Below are positions 1-8,825 of a DNA stretch of 64,000 nt, one piece after another (the first letter of the stretch is position 1; every line of letters starts with the position of its first letter). Position numbers and translations under genes: made by a program. This stretch comes from JADLGL01 sp050184415 (GTDB taxonomy: Bacteria; Pseudomonadota; Alphaproteobacteria; Rhizobiales; Kaistiaceae): assembly GCA_050184415.1 (NCBI GenBank), contig JBFXAJ010000003.1, forward strand, positions 124,001 to 188,000. Reading direction: 5' to 3'. Under the pieces are notes generated by a model that saw only the letters and a list, made by a program, of their open reading frames with translations, was not told where the DNA came from and searched no databases.

Positions 1-58
1 CATCGCCGACCCGCCGGTAATAGGGCTCCTCGGCGATCCTGTAGCCGTCGATCGTCAT
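1..58 (-). CDS. MoxR-type AAA ATPase, CbbQ/NorQ-like (5' end only)
   Basis: Only the first 19 codons are present; the gene continues off the left edge. The start ATG (56-58, read on the minus strand) is preceded by a strong ribosome site, GGAGG with a 3-base spacer. The peptide contains PYYRRVGD, which resembles the conserved opening of CbbQ/NorQ/GvpN AAA ATPases, chaperone-like ATPases that activate Rubisco or nitric oxide reductase complexes. The family call rests on this short stretch only and is tentative. It is divergent from the iron-uptake operon at 368. Confidence 0.4.
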   Translation of the reverse strand, partial: MTIDGYRIAEEPYYRRVGD

Positions 59-367
59 GTGACCTCCGCTGACCCCGTCGACCATGCAAAAAAAGTGCCT
101 CGTTGTGGAGACCTCACCGAGGTGCCGCGGCGATGACGCCAGGCTCACCCCAGGACGAGTCCGAGGCGGTGGATGGACACCCAATGCGTTCGATGTCAGT
201 CGATTATAGACGAAAACACCACTGCTAGATTTGAAACGCTTCAATGTGCGGCCAGTGTACCGTAGAACATCTCTATGTTGTACTCATTCAAACCTTTCGA
301 TTAATCCTTGCATCGGCCTTTTCGCTCGGTCTAGTGACAGCATTCCTGCACTTTTGAGGAGCGAAAT
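59..367. promoter_or_regulatory. Divergent promoter region with palindrome upstream of the iron-uptake operon
   Basis: This gene-free stretch of 309 bases is clearly more AT-rich at 181-350 than the surrounding coding DNA, as expected for promoters. At 231-244 lies the inverted repeat TTGAA-ACGC-TTCAA, about 125 bases before the binding-protein start. Such a site could be an operator for an iron regulator (Fur, RirA or Irr are the usual ones in this order), but it does not match a consensus I can defend. No clear -35/-10 pair was assigned. Confidence 0.35.
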
Positions 368-1390
368 ATGATGCAAGTACTGCAGCGCACCGCCGTGCTG
401 ACTGTCGTCGCCGGCGGTGCCGCCCTGTTCGCAGCGGGCGCGCTGGCGCAGGCGGCCACCGAGTATCCGATCACCATCGAGCACGCCTTCGGCACCACGG
501 TCATCACCGAGCCGCCGGAGCGCGTCGCGACGGTCAACTGGGCCAACCACGAAGTCCCGCTCGCGCTCGGCGTCGTGCCGGTCGGCTTTGCCGCCGCCAA
601 TTTCGGCGACGATGACGGCGACGGACTCCTGCCCTGGGTGTCGGAGCGTCTCGCCGAGCTCGGCGCCGACGTGCCGGTGCTGTTCGACGAAGGCGACGGC
701 ATCGACTTCGAGGCGGTCGCCGCGACCGAGCCCGACGTCATCCTTGCCGCTTATTCCGGCCTCACCCAGCAGGACTACGACACGCTGAGCGCGATCGCCC
801 CCGTGGTCGCCTTCCCCGACGAGGCGTGGGGTACCGACTGGCGCGACATGATCCGGCTCAACAGTGCCGGGATGGGAATGGCCGCGGAAGGCGACGCGCT
901 GATCGCCGAGATCGAGGCCGAGATCACGGCAACGCTGGCCGAGTATCCGCAGCTCGCCGGGGTGTCGGCGATGTTCATCACCCATCTCAGCACGACCGAC
1001 CTCAGCACCGTGCGGTTCTACACATCGCATGACACGCGCGTAAAATTCTTCCTCGACCTCGGCCTCGTCATGCCCGAGAGCGTGATCCAGGCGTCCGGGA
1101 CCGGCGGCTTCCGCGGCGAGATCGCTGCCGAGCGGATCGACGTGTTCGACGACGTGCAACTCCTCGTCACCTATGGCGGCCAGGAGTTGATCGACGCGCT
1201 CAACGCCGACCCGCTGACCTCGAAGATGCCCGCGGTCGCAAGCGGCGCCATCGTCACCCTCGGCAACGACCCGCTCGGCACCGCCGCGAATCCGACGCCG
1301 CTGTCGATCTCGTGGGTGCTGGCCGACTACGTCGCGATGCTGGCCGAGGCCGCCGACAAGGCCCTCGCCGCCGCGCCGGTCGCGCCGTAA
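368..1390 (+). CDS. Iron-siderophore ABC transporter, periplasmic substrate-binding protein
   Basis: A 340-residue FecB/FepB-type binding protein (PF01497 family) that would capture ferric siderophore in the periplasm and deliver it to the FecCD permeases encoded next. Residues 1 to about 28 form a Sec signal peptide ending in ALAQA. There is no lipobox cysteine, so the protein is soluble rather than a lipoprotein. The body shows the family pattern: the PPERVATVNW opening, an IDFEAVAATEPDVIL segment and a long backbone helix. Two ATG codons stand in tandem (368, 371) after GAGGAG. The permease starts 2 bases after the stop, indicating an operon. Substrate specificity cannot be read from the sequence. 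Confidence 0.85.
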   Translation: MMQVLQRTAVLTVVAGGAALFAAGALAQAATEYPITIEHAFGTTVITEPPERVATVNWANHEVPLALGVVPVGFAAANFGDDDGDGLLPWVSERLAELGADVPVLFDEGDGIDFEAVAATEPDVILAAYSGLTQQDYDTLSAIAPVVAFPDEAWGTDWRDMIRLNSAGMGMAAEGDALIAEIEAEITATLAEYPQLAGVSAMFITHLSTTDLSTVRFYTSHDTRVKFFLDLGLVMPESVIQASGTGGFRGEIAAERIDVFDDVQLLVTYGGQELIDALNADPLTSKMPAVASGAIVTLGNDPLGTAANPTPLSISWVLADYVAMLAEAADKALAAAPVAP

Positions 1391-1392
1391 GC

Positions 1393-2427
1393 GTGACCAC
1401 GGCAACCGCCCGGGCGCCGCTCGCCGAGCGGCGCCCGAACCTCGTCCGCATGCAGTGGCTGCTCGTCGGCCTGTTGGCGCTGGCCGGGCTGATGGTGCTG
1501 TCGATCGCGATCGGCAGCCGGCCGGTCGGCTGGCCGGACATCATCACCGCGCTCGGCGGGGCGACGGATACGATCGACCAGTCGGCGGTCGCAAAGCGCA
1601 TCCCGCGGACCGTCCTCGCGGTCCTCGCCGGGGCCGCACTCGCGCTGTGTGGCGCCGCGCTGCAGGGCATCACGCGCAACCCGCTCGCCGACCCCGGCAT
1701 CCTCGGCATCAACATGGGCGCCTCGCTTGCCGTCGTGACCGGCATCGCCTGGTTCGGCCTCGCGTCGGCGCACGCCTACATCTGGACGGCGATCGTCGGC
1801 GCCACCGCGACCACGATCTTCGTCTATCTCGTGAGCTCGCTCGGCCGCGGCGGCTCGACGCCGCTCAAGCTCGCGCTCGCGGGCGCCGCGACAACCGTCG
1901 CGCTCCACTCCTTCGTCACCGCCGTGGTGCTCCGCCGCACCGACATTTCGGAAGGCGTGCAGTCCTGGCAGATCGGCGGCGTCGGCGGCGCGACCTTCGA
2001 GAATTTCATGCCCGTGCTGCCGTTTCTCGGCGCCGGCCTCCTGCTCGCCCTCCTCTCGGCACGGCGGCTCAACACCCTCGCGCTGGGCGACGAGCTGGCG
2101 GCCGGCCTCGGCGAGCGTGTCGCCATCGCGCGTGCGACCGCGGGCGCGGGCGCAGTTCTTCTCTGCGGGGCGACGACCGCCGTGTGCGGCCCGATCGCCT
2201 TCGTCGGGCTCGTGGTGCCGCATTTCTGCCGGCTGCTGGTGGGGATCGACCATCGCTGGCTGCTGCCTTTCTCGGCGATCACCGGTGCGTGTCTTCTCAC
2301 CGGCGCGGACGTCGTCGGCCGCATCATCGCCCAGCCCGCGGAGCTGCCGGTCGGGATCGTCACCGCGTTCATCGGAGCGCCGGTGTTCATCTGGATCGTC
2401 CGCCGCCACAGGGTGCGCGAGCTGTGA
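1393..2427 (+). CDS. FecCD-family iron-siderophore ABC permease, first subunit
   Basis: A polytopic inner-membrane protein of about 344 residues (PF01032) that forms half of the ferric-siderophore channel. It shows family hallmarks: RIPRTVLAVLAGAALALCGA, the NPLADPGILGINMGASL loop that contacts the binding protein, and GPIAFVGLVVPHFCRLLVG near the C-terminus. I chose GTG at 1393, which follows the preceding stop by 2 bases; ATG at 1450 is an alternative that would remove 19 N-terminal residues. It overlaps the next permease by 4 bases (GTGA), indicating translational coupling. Confidence 0.88.
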   Translation: MTTATARAPLAERRPNLVRMQWLLVGLLALAGLMVLSIAIGSRPVGWPDIITALGGATDTIDQSAVAKRIPRTVLAVLAGAALALCGAALQGITRNPLADPGILGINMGASLAVVTGIAWFGLASAHAYIWTAIVGATATTIFVYLVSSLGRGGSTPLKLALAGAATTVALHSFVTAVVLRRTDISEGVQSWQIGGVGGATFENFMPVLPFLGAGLLLALLSARRLNTLALGDELAAGLGERVAIARATAGAGAVLLCGATTAVCGPIAFVGLVVPHFCRLLVGIDHRWLLPFSAITGACLLTGADVVGRIIAQPAELPVGIVTAFIGAPVFIWIVRRHRVREL

Positions 2428-3470
2428 CTCTCGCCTTCGACCCCGCCGTCGCCGCCGCATTGGCCAGCGACCGCGCCAGCCGGGCGCTGCGGCGGCGCAT
2501 CGTGATCGCCGTGCTGTCGGTCATGGTCGTCGCCGCCTTCGCGCTGACGCTGATGCTCGGGCAGTCGTTCACGCCGCCCGGCACCGTCCTTCGCGTGCTC
2601 TTCGGCGAGGACGTCGCCGGCGCCTCGTTCACGGTCGGCCGGCTCCGGCTGCCGCGGGCGACGCTGTCGATCGTCGCCGGGCTCAGCTTCGGGCTCGGCG
2701 GCGCCGCCTTCCAGACGATGCTCCGCAACCCGCTGGCGAGCCCCGACGTCATCGGCATCAGCACCGGCGCGAGCGCCGCCGCGGTGTTCGCGATCGTCAT
2801 CCTCGGCCTCGACGGGTCGGCGGTGTCGGCCTTCGCGATCGCGGCCGGCCTCAGCATCGCGATGGTGATCTACCTGATGTCGTTTCGCGGCGGCGTGGTG
2901 GGCACGCGGCTGATCCTGATCGGGATCGGCGTCGCGCAGACGCTCAACAGCATCATCTTCTACGTCCTTTCCCAGGCGCCGCAGTGGAACCTCCAGGAGG
3001 CGACGCGGTGGCTGGCCGGCAGCGTGAACGGCGCGAGCTGGACGCAGACCCTGCCGGCGCTGGTCGCCCTCGTCGTCTTCGGCATCCTCCTCCTCAGCCG
3101 CGCCCGCGACCTCGAGATGCTGCGCCTCGGCGACGACACCGCCGCCGCGCGCGGTGTCCGCGTCGGACTGACGCGGATCATCGTGATCGTGGGTGCCGTC
3201 GGGATGATCGCCTTCGCGACCTCGGCCGCGGGGCCGATCGCCTTCGTCGCCTTCCTTTCCGGCCCGATCGCGGCCCGCATCGTCGGCCGCGACGGCTCGC
3301 TCCTGATCCCGTCCGCGCTGGTCGGCGCGGCGCTGGTGCTCATCGCCGACTATTGCGGGCAGTTCCTCCTTGGCGCGCGCTATCCGGTCGGCGTCGTGAC
3401 CGGCGCCCTCGGCGCGCCGTATCTCATCTACCTCATCATCCGCGCCAGCCGGTCGAACGGGTCGCACTGA
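2424..3470 (+). CDS. FecCD-family iron-siderophore ABC permease, second subunit
   Basis: The second 348-residue FecCD permease, predicted to pair with the product of 1393-2427 as a heterodimer. Recognisable segments are RLPRATLSIVAGLSFGLGGA, NPLASPDVIGISTGASAA and GPIAFVAFLSGPIAARIVG. The GTG start overlaps the upstream stop as GTGA. No ATP-binding subunit (FecE/FhuC type) follows; the next gene is the siderophore-interacting protein 55 bases downstream. The importer must therefore use an ATPase encoded elsewhere or be incomplete. Confidence 0.88.
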   Translation: MTLAFDPAVAAALASDRASRALRRRIVIAVLSVMVVAAFALTLMLGQSFTPPGTVLRVLFGEDVAGASFTVGRLRLPRATLSIVAGLSFGLGGAAFQTMLRNPLASPDVIGISTGASAAAVFAIVILGLDGSAVSAFAIAAGLSIAMVIYLMSFRGGVVGTRLILIGIGVAQTLNSIIFYVLSQAPQWNLQEATRWLAGSVNGASWTQTLPALVALVVFGILLLSRARDLEMLRLGDDTAAARGVRVGLTRIIVIVGAVGMIAFATSAAGPIAFVAFLSGPIAARIVGRDGSLLIPSALVGAALVLIADYCGQFLLGARYPVGVVTGALGAPYLIYLIIRASRSNGSH

Positions 3471-3525
3471 CCGGCGACCTCAGTCGACGCAGGACGCGAT
3501 CCGCTGCCGGAGAACAGGAGTCCGA

Positions 3526-4386
3526 ATGCCCTACCATCGCTGCACCGTCCTCCGCACCGCCGGGATCACGCCGCGCATGCGCCGCATCACCGTCGGCGGC
3601 GAGAGTCTTCGCGACTACATCCACACCGGCCGCTTCGACGAGCATTGCCAGGTGTGGTTTCCGCGGCCGGGCGAGACCGCCATCGACATCCCGACCGACA
3701 CCGGCAATCCGATGCGGCAGCCGCCGCTGGCTCGGATCTTCACCGTCCGCCGTCTCGATCGCGAGGCCGGCGAGATCGACATCGACTTCTTCCTCCATGA
3801 CGGCGGCATCGCGACGCCATGGGCGTTGAACGCCAAGCCCGGCGACCCGTTCGTGCTGACCGACTCCCACGGCCATGACGTGATCCCGGAGGACACCGAC
3901 TGGCAGCTCTTCATCGGCGACTCCGCCGCCCTGCCGGCAATCGCGCTGGTCCTCGAACAGCTTCCGGACGGCGTTCCGGCAACCATCGTCGGCATCATTC
4001 CCCATGACGCGGAACGCGACGCGCTACCGGGCCGCGCCGGCGTCGATCTCCGCTGGGTGGTGGCGACCCGGCCGGCGGAGATCATCGCCGCGACCGTCGA
4101 TGCCTTCCACGGCTTCGAGCGGCCCGCGGGCAACGGCTATGTCTGGGTCGGCGGCGAGGCGACCGCGGCGCGCAGCATCCGCCGCACCCTCCGCGCCGGG
4201 AAGGTGCCGTCGCACCGCTTCAGCGCCGTCGGCTATTGGCGCGACAATTCCGAAGCGTGGGAGGAGCGCTACGACGCGATGGCGACGATCGTCGAAGCCC
4301 GCGTCACCGCCGCCCGCAAGGCCGCGGCCGACCGCGACTCGTTCCTCGAGGAACTCGACCGCATCCACATCGACGCCGGCCTCTAG
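3526..4386 (+). CDS. Siderophore-interacting protein (flavin ferric-siderophore reductase)
   Basis: A 286-residue cytoplasmic flavoprotein of the SIP/ViuB family that reduces Fe(III) in imported siderophores and so releases iron. The N-terminal FAD-binding barrel includes RIFTVRR, matching the family RxYTVR flavin motif, followed by an IDIDFFLHDGG strand and a pyridine-nucleotide-binding half. The C-terminus has the characteristic VGGEATAARSIRR and VGYWR segments. The start ATG has AGGAG 8 bases upstream. Its position after the permeases fits a ferric-siderophore operon. It is convergent with the LuxR-type regulator at 4438. Confidence 0.85.
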   Translation: MPYHRCTVLRTAGITPRMRRITVGGESLRDYIHTGRFDEHCQVWFPRPGETAIDIPTDTGNPMRQPPLARIFTVRRLDREAGEIDIDFFLHDGGIATPWALNAKPGDPFVLTDSHGHDVIPEDTDWQLFIGDSAALPAIALVLEQLPDGVPATIVGIIPHDAERDALPGRAGVDLRWVVATRPAEIIAATVDAFHGFERPAGNGYVWVGGEATAARSIRRTLRAGKVPSHRFSAVGYWRDNSEAWEERYDAMATIVEARVTAARKAAADRDSFLEELDRIHIDAGL

Positions 4387-4437
4387 CGGTCGAGAGGATC
4401 CTGTCTCGCCGTCGGAGGCGCAGAGGGGCTGCGCTCC

Positions 4438-4788
4438 CTAGTCCCGGTGGTGGGTCGGCTCGAACCGGGCCTCGAGGTATTTGATCACCGCGTCGATCAG
4501 CTGGATGCGCGCCTCGCGGTCGCGCTTGACGAGAACCTCGCGCTCCATGTCGAGTCGGTACTGGCGGAGCAGGCTGATCGCGGAGGTGACGGCCGGCTCG
4601 ACGGTCGTGTCGCCGCGGTAGGCGACGGCCTCCGCCGTCGTGCGCGCGCCGAGCTTGCGGCGGATATTGCTGCGGTGGAACTCGATGGTCCGCGTGGACA
4701 CGCCTATCGTCCGGGCGACCTCGCTCGAGGTCAGCCCGGCCTTGATGGCGCGAAGGACCTCGCGTTCGCGCGGCGTGAGCTTCGTCAT
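4438..4788 (-). CDS. Small LuxR-type helix-turn-helix regulator
   Basis: A 116-residue protein whose residues 3-60 form a LuxR/FixJ DNA-binding domain: LTPREREVLRAI, SSEVARTIGVSTRTIEFH and a RSNIRRKLGA recognition region. No receiver or autoinducer domain is present. The C-terminal half is a charged helical extension (LRQYRLDMEREVLVKRD). The start is ATG 4788; a TTG two codons earlier is possible. It lies 75 bases downstream of the DUF3131 gene on the same strand and may be the last gene of the polysaccharide operon, making it a candidate local regulator. Its target sites are unknown. Confidence 0.75.
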   Translation of the reverse strand: MTKLTPREREVLRAIKAGLTSSEVARTIGVSTRTIEFHRSNIRRKLGARTTAEAVAYRGDTTVEPAVTSAISLLRQYRLDMEREVLVKRDREARIQLIDAVIKYLEARFEPTHHRD

Positions 4789-4869
4789 GGGCAAGGTCAG
4801 GCGTCGACCCGGAAACGGCGCCCGACGTCGGCTCCGCGGCGACCGGGCCGGGCGGTACGGGAGAACGTC

Positions 4870-7527
4870 CTAGGCATCGGCCGCACCATCCGCGACGACC
4901 TCGGCGAGCGGTGCCCCCTTCAGGAGATGCGCGATCGATTCGAGGACGATGCCGCTCGTGTTGACGTCGGACACCAGGGTCGGGCGCCCGGTGCTTTCGT
5001 TGACGCCGGAGGCGAATCCGAGGGCGTTGCGGCCATAGAGCCGCGCGTGCTGGTGGAGTCGCTGCGTGTAGGTGCTCGGCCGCGTCGCCCGCCAGAGGAA
5101 GCAGGCCTTGGTGCTGACCTTGCGGACGGCCGAGACAAAGCCGGGCAATCGGAACGCAGCGCCGGGCCGGATCATGTCGACGACAAACGTGCCGTCGCCA
5201 TCGGGGTCGATCTGGAAGCCTTCATAGGTGAACCAGGGTTCGCGGTCGATTCCGCCCTCGGAGATCGCGGTGAGGATGCCCGTCTCTTCATACCGGCGGA
5301 CCTGGGCGGCGTAGACCAGATCGGCGATCGCCTTCGCGACCGGGGAGGCGCCCAACTCGACCGCTTCGGTGGTATGCGGCTCGGTCGAGATGCGCGTCTT
5401 CGGCGCCAGCGTCTCGAACAGCGTCATCAAATCGTCGAAGCGGCCCTCGGTCGGAAACGCGTCCAGCGGGCTCCGGACATCGAAGCCCCACAGCCGGAAG
5501 CCGCGCGATGCGTAGCCGGCGTAGGAATTATCCTGGATGTGGAGGAGTTGACCCTCGCGGATGTTGTAGACTTCGCGGTCGATGATGATGTCCGGCAACG
5601 CCCAGCCTTCGACGAGGCGCCGGAAGTCGAACGCGCCCCCGGTCGCAGCTTCGGCGATGTGGAGGGCAATGAGGAGCCGGCCGACGTCCATGCCGTCGAA
5701 ATCGCCGCTCGACCGCAGGCCGGTCGAGATGTCGATCACCTCCGGCGGCAAGGCATGGGCGCCGGTGCTGGCAAGGTCGGTGGCGAGGATGTCGCGCACG
5801 GCGCGGAGGCCGCGCTCGAGGCGGGCGGAATCGATGAGGCCGATCATGCTGGCGCTGACGTAGCCGAGGACGAACGATGCCAGGTCCCACATGGTGTAGA
5901 AGCCCCAGCCCTGGACACCATCGCCTTGCGGCATGGCGGCACCCAGCGCGAAGGGAGAATCGCCGACCCTGGCCCGGTCGAAGTAGCGCCAGGCCGTCGC
6001 TGCATCCTCCTCGAGCTGACGCCGGGGAACTTCGGGCGCGACGCCGGTCAGCGCGGCCGCGGCGCGGCTGCGCTGGACCAGCGTCACCAGCCCCATGCCG
6101 CCATAGCGCGCTTCGACCAGCCCGCGACCGTTGGTCGGGATGGCGCCGCCCGAGTCGCGAAGGCCGGCAATGCCCGCCACAAGGGCTTCGGTCCCGGAGC
6201 GCGATGCCAGGGTCGGACCATCGGCAATGAGTACGAGCTGGTCCCGCGTAGCCAGCCTCGAGGCCAGGGCCCCCCGGATGTCGGAGCCAAGGACTTCGGA
6301 GGAGCGGACGATACCCGCGATCTCGAGCAGCCCATTGTCGGGGAGCTGCTCCGGACGACCGGCGGCGAGGTTCGGGTTGACCAGCAGCCGGACGCCGATC
6401 CGGCCGATCGATCGGGCCAGGGCGACTTCGCCGCCGCCGCGCAGCCCCGCCGGAAGAATGACCGTCGACGGCCCCGCCAGAGACGCTGCGATCAACCGCT
6501 CCGCCACGCCCTCAATGGCGGGGAAATCCCGCGAGGCGATGATCCCGATGTCGTCGAAGGACAGCCCGCGAAGCATGTCCGTCGTCACCGACTCATCCGC
6601 GGCCACCAGTCCGGTGACCGGGACGCCGGCGGCGGCGAAGAGCGCGGCGGCGGACGACCGAACGATGGGGTCGTGTCCGGCGTCGAAGGCGACGACGAGA
6701 TATTTCGGGCCATGGGGAGCGGTTTGGCGACGGAGGGTGCGCGGGAGGACCACGCGCACATCGCCAAGGAGGCCGGCGATCCCGGCGACGATGTCCTCCG
6801 CATAGTGCCGCAGATCGGTGATGTCGCGCGGCAGGATCGCAAGATTGAGGTCGATGACGACCGGCGGCGTGAGCCTGCTAGCGGAGCGGATGCCGTTGAT
6901 GAGCTGCGCGGTCGAGACCAGATCGCCGCCGCGCTGCGCTGCGGTCTCGCGAAGGGCGAATGTGTTCACGAGCCCGGTCGATGTGATCCAGTAGCCGCCG
7001 CGGACGACATGGGGATTGACGGTGTTGCCGGTCCGGTTCGCGCCGAGCCGGATGACCGTCGTGACGCCGAAGGTGGCGAGTTCCGCCCCGTCCTCGAGGA
7101 AGTTGATCGGCTCGTCGTTGGCGATGGCGACGCCGCGCGATCCGCCAATCGCGCGGCCGAGCTGGGTGCGCAGCAGCGCCAGCTGATCGGCAACGACCTG
7201 CGCCCTGCGGTACCGCGAGCCGCCGAGCGTCGGCACATAAGCGACCAGCTCCACGTCGTCGCGGGCTGCCAGTCGCCGCAGGTACTCGCGGGCCGCGAAG
7301 GTCCTTCCGGACTCGGCCGCGAGGCTCACCGCAACCGGAAGGCCGCGATCGGTGAATGTCTCGACAACCGCCCGGAGGCGGCTCGTGGGCGTTCGGGCAT
7401 CGACCCCCGTGACCGTCACGATGGTTGCCGCCGTGATGGCCTGTGCGCTGGCCTCGCCGAGGCCGCCAAAGCGCACGAATGGAAGGGAGAGGCCACCCAT
7501 CAGGGCGTGGCGACGTGTCAGTCTCAT
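4870..7527 (-). CDS. Large Tat-exported DUF3131 protein, probable exopolysaccharide-processing factor
   Basis: A protein of about 885 residues. The N-terminus has a Tat-like signal (TRRHALMGG with a hydrophobic stretch and an AxA-like end near residue 30), so it is probably periplasmic. Residues of about 30-270 and 275-500 look like two alpha/beta barrels of polysaccharide-deacetylase character, but I do not see a full set of NodB catalytic motifs. From about residue 510 the DUF3131 region begins (AWRYFDRA, then YTMWDLASFVLGY) and runs to about 875. DUF3131 occurs in proteins linked to polysaccharide breakdown or modification. It overlaps the GT2 gene by ATGA and so is translated with the synthase. 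The precise enzymatic role is unknown. Confidence 0.7.
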   Translation of the reverse strand: MRLTRRHALMGGLSLPFVRFGGLGEASAQAITAATIVTVTGVDARTPTSRLRAVVETFTDRGLPVAVSLAAESGRTFAAREYLRRLAARDDVELVAYVPTLGGSRYRRAQVVADQLALLRTQLGRAIGGSRGVAIANDEPINFLEDGAELATFGVTTVIRLGANRTGNTVNPHVVRGGYWITSTGLVNTFALRETAAQRGGDLVSTAQLINGIRSASRLTPPVVIDLNLAILPRDITDLRHYAEDIVAGIAGLLGDVRVVLPRTLRRQTAPHGPKYLVVAFDAGHDPIVRSSAAALFAAAGVPVTGLVAADESVTTDMLRGLSFDDIGIIASRDFPAIEGVAERLIAASLAGPSTVILPAGLRGGGEVALARSIGRIGVRLLVNPNLAAGRPEQLPDNGLLEIAGIVRSSEVLGSDIRGALASRLATRDQLVLIADGPTLASRSGTEALVAGIAGLRDSGGAIPTNGRGLVEARYGGMGLVTLVQRSRAAAALTGVAPEVPRRQLEEDAATAWRYFDRARVGDSPFALGAAMPQGDGVQGWGFYTMWDLASFVLGYVSASMIGLIDSARLERGLRAVRDILATDLASTGAHALPPEVIDISTGLRSSGDFDGMDVGRLLIALHIAEAATGGAFDFRRLVEGWALPDIIIDREVYNIREGQLLHIQDNSYAGYASRGFRLWGFDVRSPLDAFPTEGRFDDLMTLFETLAPKTRISTEPHTTEAVELGASPVAKAIADLVYAAQVRRYEETGILTAISEGGIDREPWFTYEGFQIDPDGDGTFVVDMIRPGAAFRLPGFVSAVRKVSTKACFLWRATRPSTYTQRLHQHARLYGRNALGFASGVNESTGRPTLVSDVNTSGIVLESIAHLLKGAPLAEVVADGAADA

Positions 7528-8825
7528 CGAAGCGCCTCCCCCTTCCGTGCGGTGAGACCGGGCGAGCGCACGTCGGCCGGCCGGTCGGCGCTGCGCGTCG
7601 GGCTCTTCCAGGTCCCGTCGGAGACGATCAGGATCGCCTTCGGGAGCGACACGCAGAAGAGCCAGATGTCGAGCAGCCTCATCAGGGGAAAACCGATCCC
7701 GTAGAGCAGGAGGCTTGGCCGCCGCTCGATGACAGCTGCCGCGACCGTCATGGCGTAGTCGAGGGCGAGGAAGATCAGCACGAGTTCGAGCGGCGAGACC
7801 CCGAAGAGCTGGCTCGCGCCCGCCGGCAGCACGCCCACGAGTTCGAGCCCGTAGAGAAGAAGGAACACCAGCGTCGCGGTCTGCATCACGCCGAACAGCA
7901 CCGCCTCGCCCATCAGGGCGCCGAACGAGAGCCAGAACCGCGACGGCCAGAAGCCGTGGTGCATCACCGTCTGCCAGAGGCCCATGTACCAGCGGACGCA
8001 TTGCTTGCGGTAGTCGCGCAAGCTGAGCGGATCCTCGGTCGAGCACATCGCGCGTGGCGTATAGGCGATCCTCCCGAGGCGCTTCCGCTGCACCTCGAAC
8101 GTCATGTTGAAGTCTTCGATGATGAGGCCGGGCGCGGTGATGTCGATCTTCGACAGGACCGACGTCCGGTACATGCTGCAGAAGCCGGGCGCGATGTAGG
8201 CGACGTTTATCCGGCCCCAGGTCTGGGCGTATTTGTAGGCGGCCTGGACCAGGAGATAGAGCCGCGTCCGATACGCGGCGATGAGCGCGGTCATGCCGCG
8301 AGCCTGCGGCCAGCGGGACCGCACATGCCCGGCGACGACGACCACGCGCGGATCGTCGAACAGCGGCAGGCCGCGCGTCAGGTAGTCGGGATCGATTTCG
8401 GAATCGGCGTCCTGGATCAGGACGACCTTGAAGCGTTCGAGGAGACGGTTCTGGTCGATGACGGTCTGGATCGCGCGCGCCTTGCCACCATTGGGCTGGA
8501 TGTCGAGGACGTTGCAGCCGGTCGCACGGGCGAGCTCCACCGTGCGATCGCGCGACCCGTCGCTGCCGACGAAGACCTGCTCGACCGGAACGACGGCACG
8601 GAGGGCACCGATACACTTCGAGATCGCCAGCTCCTCATTGTGAGCGGGGATCACGACGGCGACCTCGTGCACGCCGATCTGGCTCTTCGCCTTCCGGCCC
8701 CTCGATCCCGAAGAAAGCGTGGTGGTCGCGAGCCGCATCACGCCGACGACCGCCCAGAAGCTGAAATTGACGCCGACGGTCAGACACGCCAGCAGGACCG
8801 CGATCGCGGAGGACACGTCACACAT
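7524..8825 (-). CDS. Processive family-2 glycosyltransferase (polysaccharide synthase)
   Basis: A 433-residue inner-membrane GT2 enzyme resembling PgaC/BcsA-type synthases. One N-terminal membrane segment (residues about 5-30) precedes the catalytic domain: VAVVIPAHNEE, FVGSDGSRDRT, IQDADSEID (DxD, metal and donor), IIEDFNMTF (catalytic acidic pair) and QCVRW (the QxxRW motif of processive enzymes). Several membrane helices follow and would form the export channel. ATG 8825 is preferred because it overlaps the upstream stop by only 8 bases; the reading frame stays open another 105 bases inside the epimerase gene. Donor and polymer are not known. The neighbours suggest a pentose or uronate-derived sugar. 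Confidence 0.82.
   Translation of the reverse strand: MCDVSSAIAVLLACLTVGVNFSFWAVVGVMRLATTTLSSGSRGRKAKSQIGVHEVAVVIPAHNEELAISKCIGALRAVVPVEQVFVGSDGSRDRTVELARATGCNVLDIQPNGGKARAIQTVIDQNRLLERFKVVLIQDADSEIDPDYLTRGLPLFDDPRVVVVAGHVRSRWPQARGMTALIAAYRTRLYLLVQAAYKYAQTWGRINVAYIAPGFCSMYRTSVLSKIDITAPGLIIEDFNMTFEVQRKRLGRIAYTPRAMCSTEDPLSLRDYRKQCVRWYMGLWQTVMHHGFWPSRFWLSFGALMGEAVLFGVMQTATLVFLLLYGLELVGVLPAGASQLFGVSPLELVLIFLALDYAMTVAAAVIERRPSLLLYGIGFPLMRLLDIWLFCVSLPKAILIVSDGTWKSPTRSADRPADVRSPGLTARKGEALR

Noticed and set aside
284..1405. Long open frame on the minus strand opposite the siderophore-binding protein
   Set aside because: It is a high-GC shadow frame: its translation is Arg/Gly/His-rich with no domain, while the plus-strand frame has a signal peptide and clear family motifs.
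4447..7704. 1085-codon plus-strand open frame antisense to the DUF3131 gene
   Set aside because: The composition is typical of an antisense shadow (Arg, Asp, Gly rich), with no recognisable domain and no ribosome site. The minus-strand gene explains the region.
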